Positions 19,126 to 25,000 of a stretch of 25,000 bases of DNA are shown piece by piece. This stretch comes from Zygnema cylindricum (lineage: Eukaryota > Streptophyta > Zygnematophyceae > Zygnematales > Zygnemataceae): positions 125,890 through 150,889 of the forward strand of contig JBBHKE010000281.1 of the NCBI GenBank assembly GCA_037447655.1. The letters are read 5' to 3'. Position numbers and translations under genes: made by a program. The notes under the pieces were generated by a model. It was not told where the DNA came from and ran no database searches. It saw only the letters and a program-made list of their open reading frames with translations. Every line of letters begins with the position of its first letter. Position 1 is the first letter of the stretch.

Positions 19126-20182
19126 TGTAGAAATTAATGGCCTGTTTAAAGTATTTTCTAGGTCTAAATAGAAATATACAAAGAAGCCAAGGCAGTCTAC
19201 CTGTATCTTCTCTCTCCAACTCTCAAACTTGTCGCAGTCACTGAGAAATTGGAGAGGAAGCTAGAGCCATGGCTACCTAGGCTATCCAGAGGTTTACGAG
19301 AAATATATTTTAGTTAGGGGTTTATTTACTAAAAGGTATGTGCCGGCCACAGGATTTGATCCTCGTATCTACCGGGCGGCAAGCAGCCGGTAGCCGGTAG
19401 CCTTAGCCGTTAAGACTTTAACTAGTGTTACGTACTATACGGTTTGATATTTATTTAAATATTTACATGTAGGGTTATTCATTTAACTGAAACTATTTAC
19501 GGGATACATAGAGTCAGTAATGTAAAAGTACGGATTGTGGTACGGATAAAGAAACGAATACCGCGCATTTGTTTTTTTAGCGAAATGAATGCCGCGCAAA
19601 TATTTATTACGGCTACGATTAAATGTGAATTTAATCGGACGGCCGGAATTAACGCCGAGATCGCGGAAGAGGATTTCGGCGGTTTTTGGTCATCGCCACA
19701 TCGGATGACACGTGGTGAAATTACATAGGATCGTGGGTATCTCCGGAGATTATGGCACCGAATCCGGATATGACATGTGTCGACATTTAGGCCTTGTCGT
19801 ACAATGTCCGTACCTAAAGTACACCGGCAGCTGTAATTTTGCGTACGGAACTCAATTCTGATTGGTTCCGTACATCAGTAGATAGAGTTTGTGAGAGAGA
19901 TAGGACTTAGAAAAATTAGGAGATAGGACCCTCTCTCCCAGAGAGCTTCTGTACAAAAGGTCAACTTTGACCCTCCATAACTTACTGCTCAGTGGAGCAA
20001 ATTCAGAGATTCTTTTTGCTATTGACTCAGGGGAGCCTTACCTTCACAGGGGTGCAAGCGTTCAGAGTTTTTGTCTGCCAGGGTGGCAGTTGTTTTTGCT
20101 GAAACACAAAGGGGTTAGAGTTATCCTAGAGGCTACTTGGAAGTTGTCCACTCTGAGGACTTATGGAGGTCTCGCAGTTACA
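19126..20182 (+). repeat. Copia 3' LTR (right end inferred)
   Basis: Positions 19126 to about 19735 match the 5' LTR. The remainder cannot be checked against it because the 5' copy is truncated. The part from about 19955 to 20175 is related to another sequence at 22800-23020. The end at 20182 rests on a terminal CA and a possible 5-bp duplication, so it is uncertain. Minus-strand gag coding of the older element begins right beyond it. Confidence 0.6.
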
Positions 20183-22226
20183 CTGATGTGTGTGTCAAGT
20201 GAACTACGCTCTTCGCGAAAGATAAGCCTAAGAGCTTCCATATTACGGTTCATTTACAAAGCTTGTAACGCTGCAAATGGGATGGATGAGATGGGAGATT
20301 TAGGGTTGGGAGAGTCAGATATCATAGTAGATAAAATGCACAATCTTTCCTTAACCCTATGACTGTCTTGAATAGAGTGGTCAAGAATAGTGAGTGCTTC
20401 CGCCGTGATGGTGGAAGCCGTTTCGGGCAAATTAGTTAGTGTCTCTTTGGAAAATGATAACGAAAGGCTAGTGCTAGATTGTTTACCCTCACGATTGTGA
20501 TCAATTGTGCCTTTTTCAAACGTGGTTGCCCGTTTTTGGATATTTGAATCTCATAAAACTCGACCAGCTAGTGTGGGAAGATGGACAGCTTTACGGGCCA
20601 AGCAAGTAAGGTGAGTTGGCGGTTTCATTTGAGCCATAAGGGCTGCAAGCTGGTCTTTGATCATGGCCGCCATTTGGGTTTGCATTTCCTCTCTCTTTTT
20701 TTCTCTCCGAGACCCTTTAGGTGGAGAATCTTTTTCATGCTCTTTAACTAGTTGGACTAGATTGGCAGATCTAGCCGGAATTCCACCATTTCGAATTTGA
20801 TTTTGATAGTAAAATTCAGGGTTTTTGATGTAACAACGATACACGAAATGGCCATTCTGTTAGCAGTGTGTACAATTTGCAGATTTATCCAGACACATCC
20901 GAGAATCGTGCTTTGTCTTGCCACATCGGAAACAAATACGATTGGGTGGTTGATTTGGTGTGGTTCCCATTGCTGGAACCCTCAGTGACCGATTATTTGG
21001 CCCTAGGTTACGGGGGGTTTGGTGGATTGAAAGGGGTAGGTTCTTCTGAGGTGCTTTTGGCCAATGGTGGGCCTCCCACCAAAAAATTGTCATTTTGTAT
21101 TCTACACTGTATGGAGATGCCTGATCAATAGTAAATTTGAGACCGTGTATTTGAGTAAGATGACTTTGAATAAATTTCTTCGATTGGAAAAGAAAATGGC
21201 AAACAAACTTCTGGACAGCTTCAGCATCTCACATCAGATTGGGTAATGCTTCTCGTAAAGTCTCTGTGCGGGCTCGTTAAGCGAGAGCGGTTTCCCCCAG
21301 TTTACGCTCAAAATTCATTAGTTCCTTAATTTGGTCCGAATTTTGCATACAATACTCCTATTGTAACAGATCAAATATGACCGTCAAAGGGTCTCGTAAC
21401 GCAATGGTCATCCCTGGCCAACTTGGTCTGAATTTTGCATACAATACTCCTATTGTAACAGATTAAATATGATCGTCAAAGGGTCTCGTAAAGCAATGGT
21501 TATCCCAGGCTGTGTCGGGACAGCAGCACGTGCTGCAATGGCATATTGATGGGGAACTTTTGCGACCACGGCATAAACAACATTGCCTCGCGCATCTAAA
21601 ACCTTGGAAATAACAACTTGATATGGAATTTCTGCTTGACCTATGACCTCGAGAATACAAGCAAACTGTGGAGAATATTCTCTCATTGCAAGTATGCCAT
21701 CATACTTGCGTGAATATAATGTAAGGGCGGAACCGCGAAGTTACCGTCCGAGAAGCGAGAAAGCGACACGCATGTCAAATCGGTCTTGATATCGGGAAGC
21801 TAGATCTCGCATTTTAGTATCAAATAACATTCGAATATGAGATAAATTCATGGTGTCCTTCATTCCTGAAAAGCATAAATGAATTTTACCCGAAGGGCCC
21901 TACGATGTGGAAGCCATAGAAAGAAATGGGTGAATTGAAGTCAAAAACTGAATCGGTATTGACAAAAACCAAAAAAAAAGGGAATCCGACTCGGTTTCCC
22001 CTTCGTTATCAACCTCTTCCATTGATAGCAGGGATGAGATGGATGACAAAGATGACACGGTGGTTAAATCTGAGCGAGTAGACGACGCTCTAGATGAAAT
22101 TGTAAGACTTAACGGCAAAGGAACCGAATTCAACAAATTTTGTTGATCGGAATTTGACGAACGGAAAGTTTCACCACTACGTGTAGATCCGGATGGGTAG
22201 TCAGGATTATCCCAATCAGTGGGCAT
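20183..22226 (-). pseudogene. LTR-retrotransposon gag with two CCHC zinc knuckles
   Basis: The frame opens at ATG 22226 (MPTDWDNPDYPSGSTRSGET) with a Ser-rich N-terminus. A helical capsid-like region follows (MRDLASRYQDRFDMRVAFSL; LYSRKYDGILAMREYS). Two CX2CX4HX4C zinc knuckles come next: CFRCGKTKHDSRMC at about 20900-20945 and a second (CTHC...GHFVYRC) interrupted by TAA 20860-20862. A charged region follows, with SSIPFAALQACK near its end. Gag coats and packages element RNA. In-frame stops lie at 21900, 21741, 21450, 21277, 21229, 20860, 20551 and 20250, each one transition from a sense codon. The only frame change is a 92-bp duplication. The protease is at 16490-16788, beyond the copia insertion. 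Confidence 0.75.
21331..21514. repeat. 92-bp tandem duplication inside gag
   Basis: Units 21331-21422 and 21423-21514 differ at few positions, mostly C/T on +. Both contain GAATTTTGCATACAATACTC. Since 92 = 3 x 30 + 2, the duplication alone accounts for the shift between the gag frame before and after it. Confidence 0.92.
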
Positions 22227-22345
22227 AAAAGTGACGGAGATGGGAGCTAATTGACTAACGGATACGCCTTATACAAAATGCACCAAATGTCAAACCACAC
22301 CATATACGTAGGCAAAAATCTCGAAAAGTCTCTAGCAAGGCAACG

Positions 22346-22438
22346 ATGGCCGAATCTAATCAAGCAACCGATTTAACCGATACCTCTACCTTGCAAACGA
22401 GCGGGCAAAGCCAAAGGGCCAGATTTATAAAAGCATAA
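22346..22438 (+). CDS. Small + strand open frame (31 codons), unknown
   Basis: ATG to TAA, starting MAESNQATDLTDTSTLQTSG, upstream of and opposite to gag. Ser/Thr/Gln-rich composition is typical of the N-termini of retroelement gags, but nothing else supports it. Probably a relic or chance. Confidence 0.15.
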   Translation: MAESNQATDLTDTSTLQTSGQSQRARFIKA

Positions 22439-22582
22439 AATTGATAAACAAGCACCCTGAGGTAAAAATCTAAAGCTTCACTGACGGAAATATTTCTATT
22501 CAAGGCCACCAACAGCCAGATCTAAACAAAAAATTCCACACCAAACATACAACAAGAAAAGCACAAGGCCTCTCACAACCAG

Positions 22583-22690
22583 ATGGCAGACATAGAAAGC
22601 GTGGACAATACAGGCATGGAAAGCGTGGACAATACAAATGCTCAATACAATTCGGTCCAATTGAACCCAATCCACTCGCGTACCCTCTAA
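22583..22690 (+). CDS. Small + strand open frame with 8-residue repeat
   Basis: ATG to TAA, 36 codons including the stop, starting MADIESVDNTGMESVDNTNA. The ESVDNT repeat comes from a 24-bp tandem duplication (GAAAGCGTGGACAATACA). An overlapping + frame is also open for about 85 codons. It could be the leader or gag start of another retroelement. No domain was recognised. Confidence 0.15.
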   Translation: MADIESVDNTGMESVDNTNAQYNSVQLNPIHSRTL

Positions 22691-22799
22691 AGGATCAACA
22701 AACTATCCTAACACGCGCCCGCACCCTCGGTGCATTGTAATACTTACAAACCACTCTTAGCAACCTGGTGATTACCAAGGGTAAACTGAGGTTGTTCGC

Positions 22800-23035
22800 T
22801 ACAACTAAAGTTTTGCAGAGCTCCCAAACGGACCTTTTCAACTAACTCCACTCTGTAGCGACAGACTTAGGGGAGTCTTATTTTCACAGGGGTGAAGTTA
22901 GGTTAGTCAGCTAATTGCCAAGGTGGCGGTCATATTTTTGCAAAGTGACAAGGGGCAAGGCTATCCTAAAGGTTTCTTGTGAGCTGCATGCTTTGAGGAC
23001 TTATGGAGGTCTTGAGGACCTATTGAGGTCTTTTT
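22800..23035 (+). repeat. LTR-like dispersed repeat related to copia 3' LTR end
   Basis: It aligns with about 19955-20175 in the same orientation. Shared phrases: AGGGGAG(C/T)CTTA, TTCACAGGGGTG, CAAGGTGGC versus CAGGGTGGC, GGCTATCCTAAAGG versus AGTTATCCTAGAGG, and GAGGACTTATGGAGGTCT. Either it is a remnant of a second LTR of the same family as the copia, or the two copies are LTRs flanking the gag element. Confidence 0.6.
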
Positions 23036-23862
23036 ATTGCAGGAGACTGGAGCAAGAGGGAGAGGAAACGGGGAGCGAGAGGGAGGGAATTTCATACGCT
23101 TGTCGAAATGATGGGAGAAGGGGAAACACGTTTTCTGGAAACATGGAAGATGTTTGTCGTCGTGTGGACTTAATTTGGCGTTTTCTTCTTTTCGACCCCG
23201 GGCAAGAGAATTCAGCACATCATAAAACCTCATCAAAAATCACCTCGCGGGGTGATTTCACTTAAAGTATCACCCAAACAATGAATGACAAACGATCCAC
23301 GCACGTGAAAGACGAGTGGGAAAAAATATCACGAGGGAGAACACTCACTATTTTTCTCCATGCCCGTCACGCGCATGTACGTAAAAAAAAATTTGCGGGG
23401 GTCTTGGACCTCCATTTTCATTCATGTACCTTTCCGAAATTTTACGCAGTAAACATCTCATCCCTCTCACTCTATTACTATAGTTTTTATCTCTCACTTT
23501 TAAGAATGAGACAAAAACAATTATGGTATTAAATGAAAGATCTTTGAAAAATAAATTTTTCGACAATTTTTAGGTATATTTTTATGGCACGTCGAGTGAG
23601 AAAAGTTGAAAAAACGAATTCGGGAAACCACGACGGAGAATTCTTGAATCAGTGACGTCGACGTTGTCACAAGTGAGCATGACGTCATAATGTCACAAAA
23701 CCTTGAATGTCTACAATGTCACATAAAACTAGACGTCTACAATCGTCGTTGTTTTTGTACACTTACCAATCGTCGAAAGTTTGGCAGTCGTCTTCAACCG
23801 TCACAAGTTGTACCAACGTCTACAACCGTCACATTCCAAAGTTCCGATTTCATTTTTCGCAC
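23036..23862. other. Spacer without recognised gene
   Basis: Purine-rich near 23040-23100, then AT-rich. It contains an 8-bp inverted repeat, AAATCACC/GGTGATTT (23237-23258), ATGACGTCAT (23679-23688, the core bZIP/CRE palindrome), and clustered GTC(A/T)ACAA / CGTC phrases at 23650-23850. Open frames here are short and have no coding signature. Confidence 0.5.
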
Positions 23863-25000
23863 ATTGGGACGCTTTTATATCGTCTCGTGGCAAGATCAAT
23901 GTGTTTACAACTTCAAGGTGCTTTCCAGGATCATTTCTCTCCACATCAATTTGGTGTTGCAACACGAGGGGGTTGTGAGGCAATAGTCCATGGTTTATGA
24001 GCGATTATTGACTTGCATCCAGATTGGGTCGTTCTACGAGTCGACGTTGCTAACCCCTTTACCACGGTTGATCGCAACGCAATTTTCGGTGAGCTTCGAC
24101 ACGCGCCATCATTTATTAACCAAAATTTCCCCTTTGTCCGTGCGTTTTACTCCGAACCCATCCCTTTACTTTATCCCATCAGAGGCCCATTAAAAGACGT
24201 TACCACTTTGGAATTAATAACGGATACTCGTCAAGGTGACCCTCTATGAGCCCATTTGTTTGCCCTCACTCACTTGCAGGCTCTCATAGCATAGGCTACG
24301 GGTATTGCAAATTGTTTGTTCCCTTCAGTTGCTGGCGACACTCACATAGTCCGCCCGTCGGACCAAGTTGTTCCTACTTTTCCCCATTTTGTAGAGGAAA
24401 ATTCTAAAATTCACCCTTCTGTCTAATCCACCAAATGTGTCGTATGGAGCCCTACTGGTCTTCCATCAGAATTCTCTCTCCCTTCAGGATTCCGTATTTT
24501 AACTCCTCAAGAGGGTATAAGGGCTTTAGGTTCTCATATTGGAGCCCCTGATTATGTTAACCAATTTGTTAGAGATGTTGTGTTCGATGATATTTCTCAT
24601 CTCATCATTTCAGATTCCCAAGTTGGGTTTGCTATCTTAACTTGTTGTTTTGCCCAACGACCTTTGTACTAGGCTCGCACTTTACCCCCGAACTTTTCTT
24701 TCCTTTCTTCCCTTTCTGAATTTGATGATCGGCTCTTTGGCATTCTACATAGACTCGTCGGCCACGGCATCTTTAACTGGCCGAAAGGCCCCCTCGCTCG
24801 TAGACAAGCTCCTTTACCACTCTCTTGCGCGTGTCTAAGTTTGCGTCCTACAACCACTTTAGCACCATCTGCTTACCTAGGGAAATGAGCTTTGGTGTCA
24901 TCTATTATTACTTCAAGGTTTTTGGTGGACGACATAACTATTCTAGCTCATGCTGTCTCTCACGTCGATGAGGGTTTGCACACATTCCAACAAGCGTTAT
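23863..25000 (+). pseudogene. Non-LTR-type reverse transcriptase relic (open to window end)
   Basis: One reading frame runs from LLYRLVARS to the window edge without a frameshift. Blocks: DHFSPHQFGVATRGGCEAIV; motif A VVLRVDVANPF; motif B TRQGDPL; motif C region SVAGDTHIV; then KCVVWSPTGLPSEF, GIRALGSHIGAPDYV, AILTCCFAQRPLY and LARRQAPLPL. I recall this GGCEAIVHG/DVAN/TRQGDPL type from many RT genes of mosses, lycophytes and algae. It would reverse-transcribe the element's RNA at the target site. Six in-frame stops: 23998, 24247, 24292, 24424, 24670 and 24886. Motif C reads AGD where ADD is usual, so one catalytic Asp is lost. The 5' part of the element is absent: homology begins abruptly near 23863. 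Confidence 0.85.

Larger units (their letters stand above)
16789..20182 (+). mobile_element. Ty1/copia LTR retrotransposon, internally deleted
   Basis: Both LTR copies begin TGTAGAAATTAATGG (16789 and 19126). A purine-rich tract (AAAATAAGGGGAG) directly precedes the 3' copy. Between them are reverse transcriptase and RNase H in copia order. Gag, protease and most of integrase are missing: the 5' LTR runs into the integrase-RT linker near 17400, so several kb and the primer-binding site are deleted. The right end is inferred at ...GTTACA (20182): the next five bases, CTGAT, resemble CTCAT before the 5' LTR (16784-16788), a possible target duplication with one mismatch. The element lies inside an older minus-strand gag-pro element. 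Confidence 0.75.

Noticed and set aside
22961-23236. 91-codon minus-strand frame next to the LTR-like repeat
   Set aside because: It is antisense to repeat DNA, with no motif and random-looking composition.

Overview
The window looks like nuclear DNA of a plant-lineage eukaryote. It has a 16-exon gene with GT-AG introns, long pyrimidine-rich and microsatellite-rich introns, and several decayed retroelements. The gene resembles, from memory, the land-plant ribonuclease-inhibitor-type LRR protein EMB2004. Together with the short exons, low-complexity introns and Ty1/copia relics this suggests a streptophyte, perhaps a charophyte alga such as Chara. The organism is inference.

Layout. 1-2266: mostly non-coding, with a (GA)n tract. 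2267-2600: 21-bp minisatellite. 2617-2993 (-): exon-like open frame of unknown function. 3069-3600: (ACAGT)n tracts split by a hAT-like MITE with terminal inverted repeats and 8-bp target duplications. 3600-4400: GC-rich, CpG-dense block, probably the 5' end of the LRR gene. 4794-14547 (+): sixteen exons of the LRR gene, through its stop codon. 14548-15735: nothing recognised. 15736-16290 (-): copia gag-like relic. 16490-16788 (-) and 20183-22226 (-): protease and gag of one old LTR retrotransposon, separated by a Ty1/copia element on + (16789 to about 20182) that seems to have inserted between them. 22800-23035: LTR-like repeat related to the right end of the copia 3' LTR. 23863-25000 (+): reverse transcriptase relic of a non-LTR-type family, running off the window.

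Main observation. Three kinds of decay sit side by side. The LRR gene has every splice site intact and no nonsense substitution, yet about 21 single-base frame breaks in 1.47 kb of exon, about 18 of them insertions, mostly +1 in homopolymers. The gag and non-LTR RT relics (about 3.1 kb) show essentially no single-base indels but at least fourteen in-frame stops, each explicable by one transition. The copia pol has three single-base deletions and one stop. A uniform sequencing-error model does not easily explain this contrast.
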